Below, in pieces: positions 25,730 through 33,378 of a DNA stretch of 64,000 nucleotides. Under the pieces are notes generated by a model. The model was not told where the DNA came from, ran no database searches, and worked only from the letters and a program-made list of their open reading frames with translations. Within the stretch, counting starts at the first letter, position 1. Each line of letters begins with the position of its first letter. This DNA is from a bacterium MS4 (GTDB lineage Bacteria > Bacillota > Clostridia > Oscillospirales > Acutalibacteraceae). Position numbers and translations under genes: made by a program. The DNA is taken from NCBI GenBank assembly GCA_000752215.1, contig CCFG01000017.1, positions 496,001 to 560,000 on the forward strand. Direction: 5' to 3'.

Positions 25730-26080
25730 TTGAACATTGATCTTGACCGTTATACCGATCAGACCCGGCCCGCCGTAACGATTTTCGGAAAGTCCTACGA
25801 GGTGGACAGCGACTTTAAAAAAGTGCTGAGCATGCAGCGTTTTGCTTCGGACCTGAAAGGCGACGCAGATTCCATTCGCAGTTTCCTTTCTTTTTCGCTG
25901 ACCGGCGGCGAGGCTGCGGCAGACGAAATTCTTTCCCACAGTATCCCTTTTTCCCTTCTTCAGAAGCTGGAAATAGCTGTTATGGCCGCGATGACCGGCA
26001 AAGAGATGAGCGAACTGGAAGAACAGATGGGAAAAGCATCCCCATCTTCCTTTCGGGGACCGGAACACCGTACAAAATAA
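25730..26080 (+). CDS. Tail assembly chaperone, upstream frame
   Basis: A small acidic protein of about 116 residues lies between tail tube and tape measure, the position of lambda gpG-type chaperones. An ATG at 25697 lies inside the terminator loop and the ATG at 25721 abuts AAAGG. TTG 25730 has AAAGG nine bases upstream and is preferred. The frame ends at TAA 26078-26080 while a second frame, open from 26010 to 26420, continues with Gp15-like sequence. A programmed frameshift probably joins the two. The core has IFGKSYEVDSDFKKVLSMQRF and a helical C-terminal half. Confidence 0.72.
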   Translation: MNIDLDRYTDQTRPAVTIFGKSYEVDSDFKKVLSMQRFASDLKGDADSIRSFLSFSLTGGEAAADEILSHSIPFSLLQKLEIAVMAAMTGKEMSELEEQMGKASPSSFRGPEHRTK

Positions 26081-26420
26081 CGGGTTCGATCCCGAATACG
26101 ATTACGACCTTATCTGCGCGTCGTTCGCAGCGTCCTACGGCATCCGCCTGAGGCTTGCGGAAACCCGCATGAGCTGGCGGGAATTCAGCGCTTTTCTGGC
26201 CAACCTTCCGGGAGAAAGTCAGCTTGCCCGCATCATTTCGATCCGCATGGCAGAGGGGGACGAATTGAATTCACTATCCCCTGCGCAGAAAAAGCTGCGG
26301 AACGATTGGTACGTTTGGCTGAACAGCCGGACGACGCCTGAGAAGAAGCTTGAAGACAGCGAACAGCTGCGTGAAAGCTTAAAATCCATGTTTTATGAAA
26401 GGAGGGATCAGGATGGCTGA
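26055..26420 (+). CDS. Tail assembly chaperone extension, Gp15-like, made by frameshift
   Basis: This frame encodes a Gp15-like pattern, FDPEYDYDLICASFAASYGI, WREFSAFLANLPGESQLARI, IISIRMAEGD. The pattern begins well before the only ATG (26169), which also lacks a ribosome-binding site. The frame is +1 relative to the upstream chaperone gene. Translation can enter by a +1 slip at TTT-C (26051-26054, with CGG next) or a -2 slip near GGGAAAA (26029-26035). I place the start just after the TTTC site. The end overlaps the tape-measure start by 8 bp. A G/GT-type fusion product is therefore expected. The exact slip site is inferred. Confidence 0.6.
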   Translation, partial: GDRNTVQNNGFDPEYDYDLICASFAASYGIRLRLAETRMSWREFSAFLANLPGESQLARIISIRMAEGDELNSLSPAQKKLRNDWYVWLNSRTTPEKKLEDSEQLRESLKSMFYERRDQDG

Positions 26421-28212
26421 TAGCAAGGAAGAAATATCACTGTCCTATGAGCTGGATGTGAAAGAATTAATCGCTCTGGCTGGTACAGCAGGCATTCAGG
26501 CAGGGCAAAGTTTAAAACAGGCCTTATCCACTGAACTTTTCAATCTAAGCGGAATCTTTTCAACCAATATGCAAACGGCAATCAATAATTTTGTGCCTCA
26601 ATTTGAAACTGCCTCTCAAAAATTATCTTCTATATGTAATCAAATGGGCCTGTCCGTTCAAACACTGGGCGCTGTACTTGTTCAAAACTTAGGTCCAAAA
26701 ATTGACCAAGTTGTGCTAAGCATGTCCAATCAAATCCCAATTGCATTCGGTTCCGCCATTGGCTTTGTGGAACAGTTTATCTCAGTTACAAGTAAAGTCA
26801 ACACGGTCGCAAATACATTCAAAACCTTCAGTGATGTCTTAAAATCTTCTAAGGGTGCGGAAACGGGATTAACTACTATTCCATCATTACTAAGTGTTTC
26901 CACCGTTCAGGCATTGCTTTTTATCGGGGCCTTGGTAGCGATTTCCACCGTCGTTGCTCTGATCGTACAAAATTGGGGACCGATCAGCGCATTCTTTCAG
27001 AATTTATGGAACACGCTGCAAGCACAGGCAAAAGTGCTGGGGACTTGGTTTACCGGTACCTTTCTGCATTATTTTCAGGATACCTGGAACAACATTAAGG
27101 CCTTTGTCGTCGGGATACCGGCTTACTTTACTAATCTATGGAGCGTGCTGACCGGAGGGATGACGAATCTTTGGAACACCATATCTGCGGTTGTTAAAAA
27201 GATGGTCCAGCCTCTCGTTCAGTCCATTTTGACACCATTCACTGGCCTTCAGACGACCTTTAAGCAAATCCTGACCGGAGTACAGAATATTTTCACCGGC
27301 ACCTTTACTCTTCTGAAGAACGTCATTCTGGGTCCGATACTGCTGATCTGTGATCTGATATCCGGAAACTTTGGAAAAATTCTTCCGGACCTGATAAAGA
27401 TTTTTACAAATATTCAAAATGCGCTCAAGCAAATCTGGACCGGCATTCAGCAGTATTTCCGCGGTGTGTTCACCGTTATCGGAACCATCTTTACCAGCAC
27501 ATGGAACGGTTTTGTTTCCATTGTCACAACAACCGGTACAAAGATTAAAACCGGAATCACAACGCTGTGGGACTCGATTATCAGCTGGTTCCGCTCCCTG
27601 CCTGCGACCCTGATGCAGATCGGCGCAAAAATGTTTGAATCGATGAAAAGCGGGATAGACAGCACGATCCATACGGTCGTAAGTGCTGTTCAGACGGGAA
27701 TCGGGCAGGCAATCGACTGGATTAAGGATCTGCCTCATCAGGCGCTCCAATGGGGAAAAGACATCATTGGCGGCATTGTGGACGGAATTAAATCTGCCGC
27801 GGATGCGGTCGGCAACGCCGTGAAAGGAATCGCGCAGGATATTCGGAAATTTCTGCATTTCAGCGTACCCGACGAAGGTCCCCTTGTAGATTTTCCGACC
27901 TGGATGCCGGATATGATGAAAGGGCTTGCTTCGGGTATCCTTGAAAATAAATCACTGGTCACTGCCGCACTGATGGACCTCGCCGGAGCAATGTCCGTGG
28001 GGCTGAGTGTGACCCCGGCTCTCGCCGTGTCAGGCGGCGGCTCTGCTTTTGCAGCGCAGCAGCAAGGCTCTTTGTTTGCAGCCGGCATTTCCCGCCCGGT
28101 GATTGACTATCACCCGACGTTCCAGAGTCCCAAGGCGCTCAGTCCTGTGGAAATCGCACGGCAGGAAAGGCAGAACGCACAAAGATTATCACTATTTCTT
28201 CGGAGGCGCTGA
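26413..28212 (+). CDS. Phage tail tape measure protein
   Basis: A 599-residue, mostly helical protein with hydrophobic stretches (ALLFIGALVAISTVVALIVQ) and repeated Trp-containing helices (FFQNLWNTL, YFTNLWSVL, GMTNLWNTI). Near the end is a HFSVPDEGPLVDFPTWMPDM segment common to siphophage tape measures. It occupies the tape-measure position, between chaperone and Dit. By the rule that tape length sets tail length, the tail would be short to medium. ATG 26413 has GGAGG seven bases upstream, so I prefer it to ATG 26395. The first 170 or so codons are visibly more AT-rich than the rest, suggesting recombination. Confidence 0.88.
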   Translation: MADSKEEISLSYELDVKELIALAGTAGIQAGQSLKQALSTELFNLSGIFSTNMQTAINNFVPQFETASQKLSSICNQMGLSVQTLGAVLVQNLGPKIDQVVLSMSNQIPIAFGSAIGFVEQFISVTSKVNTVANTFKTFSDVLKSSKGAETGLTTIPSLLSVSTVQALLFIGALVAISTVVALIVQNWGPISAFFQNLWNTLQAQAKVLGTWFTGTFLHYFQDTWNNIKAFVVGIPAYFTNLWSVLTGGMTNLWNTISAVVKKMVQPLVQSILTPFTGLQTTFKQILTGVQNIFTGTFTLLKNVILGPILLICDLISGNFGKILPDLIKIFTNIQNALKQIWTGIQQYFRGVFTVIGTIFTSTWNGFVSIVTTTGTKIKTGITTLWDSIISWFRSLPATLMQIGAKMFESMKSGIDSTIHTVVSAVQTGIGQAIDWIKDLPHQALQWGKDIIGGIVDGIKSAADAVGNAVKGIAQDIRKFLHFSVPDEGPLVDFPTWMPDMMKGLASGILENKSLVTAALMDLAGAMSVGLSVTPALAVSGGGSAFAAQQQGSLFAAGISRPVIDYHPTFQSPKALSPVEIARQERQNAQRLSLFLRRR

Positions 28213-29082
28213 ATGAAACTGATATGCAATAACACCCGCGGAGCAACGATGTCGTTTGGAGCTTTCGCTCCCTGCTGGCTGGTTTCCGTAGACGGTCTCG
28301 GCTCTTCCTTTAACGTTTATACTGCGAAAACCAGCGGACAGGATGGAGAAAACTACAACGGCTCCGACGCACAGAAGCGCAACATTGTTTTCAATCTGGA
28401 GATCAGCCGCGGGGATTTTGAAAAACAGGTTGGACGTCTCTATCGCTTTTTTCAGAAAAACTCACCCGGGACGCTTACCCTTGAAGGCGGCACACCTAAA
28501 AAAATAAGTTATTATGTGGAAAAGGTCGATCCGGAGGCGGAAAGCTTCTCCCCCGCGGGCAGCTCGCCGTATGAAACGCGGAGCGTCACAATTTCGCTCA
28601 TTTGCCCCGATCCCAGATTTTATTCCGCTCAGGACAGCCTGACTCAGCTTGCCGCGTGGGACGGTTTGATTGAATGGGACGTGGAAATCAGGGAAGAACC
28701 GTTTGCTTTGACGGAAAAGGTGAACACCCTCATCGGAAACGTCCATAACGACAGTTCCGTTCCAATGGGTTTGACTGTGGCGTTTACGGCTTCCGGCGAG
28801 GTAGTCAACCCCTCGCTGTACGACATTAACCGGCATGAACTGATGAAAATGAATACGACGATGCACATCGGCGATAAGATTCTCATTACCACCGGCACCG
28901 GAAACAAAAATGTCCAGCTGATTTCAGGCGGCAGAACCTTCAATATCAATAATCTCATGGCATACCCGCCCAAATGGCTGATGGCATACGAAGGGGATAA
29001 CCTGTTCCGGTATGATGCCGATTCCGGCATAGACAGCCTAAGCGTGTCCATTTTAAGCACTCAGTCGTATTGGGGGGCGTAG
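28213..29082 (+). CDS. Distal tail protein (Dit, siphovirus tail component)
   Basis: This 289-residue protein follows the tape measure directly, with CGGAGG before ATG 28213. The N-terminal half fits a Dit-type beta domain (MSFGAFAPCWLVSVDGLGSS, RNIVFNLEISRGDFEKQVGR). The C-terminal half (SVPMGLTVAFTASGEVVNPS, MHIGDKILITTGTGNKNVQL) matches the second domain seen in Gram-positive siphophage Dit proteins. It would form the hub that joins tube to tip. It is intact, with a TAG stop 3 bp before the next gene. Confidence 0.85.
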   Translation: MKLICNNTRGATMSFGAFAPCWLVSVDGLGSSFNVYTAKTSGQDGENYNGSDAQKRNIVFNLEISRGDFEKQVGRLYRFFQKNSPGTLTLEGGTPKKISYYVEKVDPEAESFSPAGSSPYETRSVTISLICPDPRFYSAQDSLTQLAAWDGLIEWDVEIREEPFALTEKVNTLIGNVHNDSSVPMGLTVAFTASGEVVNPSLYDINRHELMKMNTTMHIGDKILITTGTGNKNVQLISGGRTFNINNLMAYPPKWLMAYEGDNLFRYDADSGIDSLSVSILSTQSYWGA

Positions 29083-29085
29083 GAA

Positions 29086-30141
29086 TTGGAACTGTATATT
29101 TACAGCGAAACGCTGGAACAGCAGGGTGTAATTGACAGCTTCTCTTCCCTGCGCTGGCGCCGCCGCTTTTTTGAACCGGGAGAATTCGAGCTGCATGTCC
29201 CGGCCACGCAGGAGAACCTTTTTCTCCTGCGTGCGGGCAACGTTTTGCACCGTCTTGACCGACAGGAAGCGGGAATCATTGAGAGTGTAAAAATTTCGGA
29301 AAGCAGAGATGGAGGCAGCGAGATAGAGGCCGCCGGACGAATGGGGTCCTCTCTGCTGGATCAACGAATCATCCTTCCGGCGATCAACTTTTCCGGCACA
29401 GTGGAGGACGCCATGAGGAAGCTCGTTTCGGAAAATGCGATTTCAGCGCGCCCGATTTCATTTCTTACGCTTGGAGCGCATCAGAGCTTTCCTTCCTCGT
29501 GCAATTTTCAGGTCAGCGGTAAAAATGTTCTCTCCGCGCTGAAGGCTCTGTCAAAGTCGGCTCCGCTCGGCTTCCGGGTCAGGCTGGATATTCCGGATCA
29601 AAAGTGGGTGTTTGAAGCCTATGACGGAAAAGATCATACCGTAGGACAAACGGATAACCCTTATGTTCTTTTCAGCGACGGATTCGGAAACATCCGGGAG
29701 CCAGGCTACACATTGGACACGACCGGATACAGAAACTTCGCTTATGTAGTCGCAGAAAGCGACGACGCCGTCCGCACGATTGTTGAGGTGGACCAGACGG
29801 GCGGAGAAACCCGGCGGGAACTGTGGGTAGATGCCGGCGACATTCAAAAAGGCGATCTGACGGACGATGAATACAGGACACAGCTCATACAGCGGGGACT
29901 GGTTCAGCTGGCTGAAACCGCAAAAGCGGAAAGCTTTGAGGCCGCGGCCGTCAACACGGAAAACTTTCAATACCTGACCGACTGGGACCTTGGCGATATC
30001 GTGAGCTTTGAAAAATGGGAACTGCGCCTTGACCAGAGAATTACCGAGGTTGAAGAAGTCTATGAAAACGGAGTCGAAACGATTACTCCGGTTTGCGGAA
30101 CTCCGCTACCGGAAACATTAAATTTAGGGAGTGATACATAA
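29086..30141 (+). CDS. Gp37-like tail tip protein (tail-associated, Tal-like)
   Basis: This 351-residue protein is of the type annotated as siphovirus ReqiPepy6 Gp37-like. It starts with LYIYSETLEQQGVIDSFSSL and WRRRFFEPGEFELHVPAT and continues with VDAGDIQKGDLTDDEYRTQL and DLGDIVSFEKWELRLDQRIT. It sits where tail-tip/baseplate proteins occur, between Dit and fibre. The start is TTG 29086 with GGGGGG eight bases upstream. Its TAA overlaps the next ATG. There is no peptidase or lysozyme domain. Confidence 0.83.
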   Translation: MELYIYSETLEQQGVIDSFSSLRWRRRFFEPGEFELHVPATQENLFLLRAGNVLHRLDRQEAGIIESVKISESRDGGSEIEAAGRMGSSLLDQRIILPAINFSGTVEDAMRKLVSENAISARPISFLTLGAHQSFPSSCNFQVSGKNVLSALKALSKSAPLGFRVRLDIPDQKWVFEAYDGKDHTVGQTDNPYVLFSDGFGNIREPGYTLDTTGYRNFAYVVAESDDAVRTIVEVDQTGGETRRELWVDAGDIQKGDLTDDEYRTQLIQRGLVQLAETAKAESFEAAAVNTENFQYLTDWDLGDIVSFEKWELRLDQRITEVEEVYENGVETITPVCGTPLPETLNLGSDT

Positions 30142-32222
30142 TGGCTGAAAACAGTGGATTTTTTCGAAGTGTAAACGGCGACCGGAAATATTCCGTAAGC
30201 TTTTTGGCAAAATGGGCCGGATGCTTTGTTTCAAACGGCGTTTATAACGGTGAGCTGGCCGTTACTGCCGGCGAAAACATGCAGGTCGTCGTCCCGGCCG
30301 GCCGGGCGTGGTTGGGACCGAACGGCGAACGGTACAAGTACGAAAATGACAGCGATAAAGCGCTTCCCATTGCCAACGCCGATGGCGTACTGGCAAGAAA
30401 GGATACTGTTGTTCTGCGCTGGGACGTCAATGAGCGTTCCATTACGGCACAGGTGCTGAGCGGCGAATTTTCCAGCAATCCGGTTGCCCCTGCCATTTCA
30501 CGTACCGCAGAGCAGTACGACCTGAAGCTGGCCGAAATTCACATTGCACCCGGTGCGACGGCAATCACCCAGGCGGTCATAACGGACACGCGATTGGACA
30601 GCGCGGTTTGCGGGATCGTGACAAGCATTGTGACACAGGTGGACACATCCACTTTCTACAATCAGATTCAGTCCGATCTGGCACAGTTCAAAGCAAAAAA
30701 TCAAGCAGAGTTTACAACCTGGTTTCAAAGTATCCGTGACGTCCTTGACGAAAGCGCGGCAGGCAATCTGCTCAATATGATTCAGACGCACGAAGTGGAT
30801 ACCTCTAATCCTCACAGAGTGACCACCCAGCAACTTGCATTGACTTCCCCTTCATCTCTTACACTCTATGTATCTCCAACCGGCTCAGATAATAATAACG
30901 GATCAACTGCTGATACTCCTTTACAAACAATTCAGAAAGCGCTGTCATTCGCAAGTCCTTGGACAAAAGTTAATATTAGAGTAGCAGATGGAACATATGA
31001 TTTAGGGGAAGGATTAGATGCCGATAAATTGTATAATATTAAAGAAGTAAGTGGAGTAGAAATTATTGGGACTAGTGGAAATACGAATTCCTGTATCCTA
31101 AATAATGTCGCATTTACATTTAGGACATTTGTTCGATCCGTAATTCAAAATATAACTCTTAATATGAAATCTGGACTAGCCGCTGGTAGTAGTATCGTGT
31201 TTGTCACTGGAGGTATGTATTTCTATAATTGTGTTTTTAATGGTAATCTGGATGAAATTAGCAATGTAACTCGCGGATGTACTACTGCCAATGGAAATTC
31301 TTACATGGTGAACTGTGTATTCAACAATCTTCATTTTCCATTATGTGCTTCTCAAGGAGCTACTATTACCTCACAAGATAGTAGTGGGATCCGAAATTAT
31401 AGAGGATTAGTCGCTGATGGTGGAATTATAATATCTACCGGCAGTAAACCCATTAGTACAACTGGTGATTATATTGCACATAATGGACAAATCTTTGATG
31501 AGGTAACTACCACCGCTGTTAACAAAATGACTTTTTTAAGGAACCATCGTCATTATAATCAAGTATGCATAAGTGATAACGGAAATGATATCTCTGGCGA
31601 TGGTTCTGCAGCAAATCCGTTTGCCACAATCAACAGGGCCTTAGAAACTGCAAAAGAACCGGACGTTGCAATCCTAATAAATTCAGGAAACTTAACAATA
31701 TCAGCACCTGTTTATATAAGTAATAGGAATGTTGAAATTGTTTCTGCTTCTTCTATAGGTAGTAAACAAATTTACTTGAACGCTCCAATTATCTGTGTAA
31801 ACTCTGCATTAACATTCGCCGGTGTTACAATTATTGTTGATACAAATGGATTAATCTGCCCATCAGGAAGATTTGATCTTTGTTTAGGAAATTATTATGC
31901 GTGTGTAATTCAAGCTGGTTCAGGTGTCACTATCCCAAAAGATTTAATTTATTTTAAGAATACAGATTTTGACTACCGTTCAGGTGCACCCGATAATACC
32001 AATTTTGGAGTTATGTGTTTAAATATCACCGTTCACAACCTCACACTAAAATCTGGAGTGAATCTAATACGTGCGGCAAACATCGGAAGCACAGGTTACG
32101 GTGGCGCTAATATATTCTATCGGCTTGGATGCAATGTTGTAATTGAAAGTGGGGCATACCTTTATCAGTACGCTAACAATAAATCACAGTTGGGAAGCAG
32201 TCCAACCTATGTTTTGTATTAA
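30141..32222 (+). CDS. Tail fibre / receptor-binding protein with beta-helix C-terminus
   Basis: This 693-residue protein has two unlike parts. Residues 1 to about 230 form a conserved baseplate-attachment region ending with HEVDTSNPHRVTTQQLAL, a hinge motif common in tail fibres. The rest is an Asn/Thr/Ser-rich beta-helix with two entry repeats, SPTGSDNNNGSTADTPLQTI and SDNGNDISGDGSAANPFATI, about 260 residues apart, each followed by pectate-lyase-like coils. Base composition changes sharply to AT-rich near 30835, at the hinge. This is the pattern of a host-range module swapped in by recombination. The receptor is unknown and no catalytic motif was recognised. Confidence 0.85.
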   Translation: MAENSGFFRSVNGDRKYSVSFLAKWAGCFVSNGVYNGELAVTAGENMQVVVPAGRAWLGPNGERYKYENDSDKALPIANADGVLARKDTVVLRWDVNERSITAQVLSGEFSSNPVAPAISRTAEQYDLKLAEIHIAPGATAITQAVITDTRLDSAVCGIVTSIVTQVDTSTFYNQIQSDLAQFKAKNQAEFTTWFQSIRDVLDESAAGNLLNMIQTHEVDTSNPHRVTTQQLALTSPSSLTLYVSPTGSDNNNGSTADTPLQTIQKALSFASPWTKVNIRVADGTYDLGEGLDADKLYNIKEVSGVEIIGTSGNTNSCILNNVAFTFRTFVRSVIQNITLNMKSGLAAGSSIVFVTGGMYFYNCVFNGNLDEISNVTRGCTTANGNSYMVNCVFNNLHFPLCASQGATITSQDSSGIRNYRGLVADGGIIISTGSKPISTTGDYIAHNGQIFDEVTTTAVNKMTFLRNHRHYNQVCISDNGNDISGDGSAANPFATINRALETAKEPDVAILINSGNLTISAPVYISNRNVEIVSASSIGSKQIYLNAPIICVNSALTFAGVTIIVDTNGLICPSGRFDLCLGNYYACVIQAGSGVTIPKDLIYFKNTDFDYRSGAPDNTNFGVMCLNITVHNLTLKSGVNLIRAANIGSTGYGGANIFYRLGCNVVIESGAYLYQYANNKSQLGSSPTYVLY

Positions 32223-32235
32223 GGAGTGATAAAAA

Positions 32236-32526
32236 TTGAACTTAATTAGTTTTATGTATGAAGGTACAGAATATAGTAATTTCGACATTGGCGATGAATC
32301 CATCTATAATGAACTGTGCTCTAAAATTGGCAAAGAAAGCCTAGACAAGATTATTGTGGACATAGATATTAAAAAAAACCAGCCATCTAACATCGATACT
32401 TTAGGCCAGACAGTAGCTGACCTGACGCTATCAAACATGCAGCTTAACTCCACAGTGGACACGCTGGGTGCAATGGCCGCACAGTCACAGCTTGATATTA
32501 TGGGCTTGAAAGGAGGTGCATCCTGA
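32236..32526 (+). CDS. Small tail-fibre-associated protein, unknown function
   Basis: A 96-residue protein starting at TTG 32236 behind AAGGAG. The N-terminal half is acidic. The C-terminal half is a predicted amphipathic helix (LGQTVADLTLSNMQLNSTVD, TLGAMAAQSQLDIMGLKGG) of the kind found in small phage proteins encoded between fibre and XkdX. No function is known. Its stop overlaps the XkdX start (TGATG). Confidence 0.65.
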   Translation: MNLISFMYEGTEYSNFDIGDESIYNELCSKIGKESLDKIIVDIDIKKNQPSNIDTLGQTVADLTLSNMQLNSTVDTLGAMAAQSQLDIMGLKGGAS

Positions 32527-32663
32527 TGGCATTTTGGTCACTTGCTTTTACCCGCAAGTGGGTAACGATCGAACAGCTCCGGCAAGCCGTAAAGACGGAC
32601 AGTAATCCTTACGGGCAGATCACGCCGGAAGAATTTCGGGCGATTACAAAAGAGGAATTTTGA
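32526..32663 (+). CDS. XkdX family small phage protein
   Basis: A 45-residue ORF (MAFWSLAFTRKWVTIEQLRQ, then ITPEEFRAITKEEF) with the W-V-T-I-E-Q-L and I-T-P-E-E-F pattern of XkdX proteins from PBSX-like and other Gram-positive phages. The ATG overlaps the previous stop, so translation is coupled. XkdX genes usually sit between fibre and lysis genes, but here a strong terminator follows and no lysis genes appear. Confidence 0.82.
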   Translation: MAFWSLAFTRKWVTIEQLRQAVKTDSNPYGQITPEEFRAITKEEF

Positions 32664-32713
32664 ATAAAGCGACCGGGGAGGAAACAATTCGTTTCCTCCC
32701 CGGTCGCTTTATT
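32663..32713. terminator. Strong terminator closing the tail cassette
   Basis: A 23-bp perfect stem (arms 32663-32685 and 32691-32713) with a 5-nt loop has A/T-rich ends. It overlaps the XkdX stop and marks the right end of the cassette. Confidence 0.9.
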
Positions 32714-32795
32714 ACGCCTTTAGAATCCCCTGCAAGATCAGCAATTTTACCAGTTTTAGCTTCTGTTTTTTTGCTGAAATTAACCAAAGCTAATA

Positions 32796-32824
32796 TTGAC
32801 GGATTGCAAGTCGATCGTTATAAT
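32796..32824 (+). promoter_or_regulatory. Promoter of the MarR-ABC exporter operon
   Basis: TTGACG (32796-32801) and a perfect TATAAT (32819-32824) are 17 bp apart, about 70 bp upstream of the marR start. Confidence 0.8.
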
Positions 32825-32853
32825 GTTTTACATAGAACTGTATGATATAAAAC

Positions 32854-32871
32854 ATATGATTCAAATCATAT
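32854..32871 (+). promoter_or_regulatory. MarR operator palindrome
   Basis: ATATGATT-CA-AATCATAT is a perfect inverted repeat with 8-bp arms, just downstream of the promoter and before the marR ribosome-binding site. A related half-site (TATGATAT) lies at 32841. It is probably the autoregulatory site of the adjacent MarR protein. Confidence 0.65.
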
Positions 32872-32895
32872 TAAGTTATAGAAAGGAAGTGCTGT

Positions 32896-33348
32896 ATGGA
32901 AAAGATGCGGATTGGGCTGGAACTTCGCTCGCTGAACAATATGATCCGGCGCTATTTTGAATTTTCTTCCCATAAAAATGAAATCGAAACCATCACCGGA
33001 AACAACGGGTGGATTATCGGCTATCTTGCCGATAATGCAGACAAAGATATCTATCAGAAGGATTTGGAGGATCACTTTACCATCACCCGTTCCACAGCGT
33101 CGAAGGTACTCAGCCTGATGGAACAAAAGGGCTTGATTCAAAGGCAGGCGGTCGCGCAGGACGCGCGCCTGAAAAAGCTTGTCCTCACGGAAAAAGCATG
33201 GAAAATCAAAGAGCTCATGCGAGAGGATTCAGAGCGGATGGAACGGACCCTGACAAACGGATTTACGGAGGAAGAAGTGGAAACGCTGTACTCTTACCTG
33301 CAGAGAATGAGGACAAATATATCCAATATGAATCCTGCCCTTTCCTGA
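32896..33348 (+). CDS. MarR family transcriptional regulator
   Basis: This 150-residue winged-helix regulator has the MarR core: GYLADNADKDIYQKDLEDHF leading to the recognition helix TITRSTASKVLSLMEQKGLI, then the wing QAVAQDARLKKLVLTEKAW. GAAAGGAAG precedes ATG 32896. It is first in an operon with two ABC exporter half-transporters, 30 bp upstream of the first. It should repress the pump and be released by a drug-like ligand, as in other MarR-exporter operons. Confidence 0.92.
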   Translation: MEKMRIGLELRSLNNMIRRYFEFSSHKNEIETITGNNGWIIGYLADNADKDIYQKDLEDHFTITRSTASKVLSLMEQKGLIQRQAVAQDARLKKLVLTEKAWKIKELMREDSERMERTLTNGFTEEEVETLYSYLQRMRTNISNMNPALS

Positions 33349-33378
33349 CATTTCAGTAAAACGTTAAGGAGATTTTAT

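Noticed and set aside
26029-26151. Lambda-type -1 frameshift at GGGAAAA in the tail chaperone
   Set aside because: The -1 frame reaches a stop at 26149-26151 with no familiar sequence, while the Gp15-like sequence is in the other frame.
25237-32713. Complete prophage
   Set aside because: No integrase, repressor, terminase, portal, capsid or lysis genes and no att-like direct repeats were seen at the edges.
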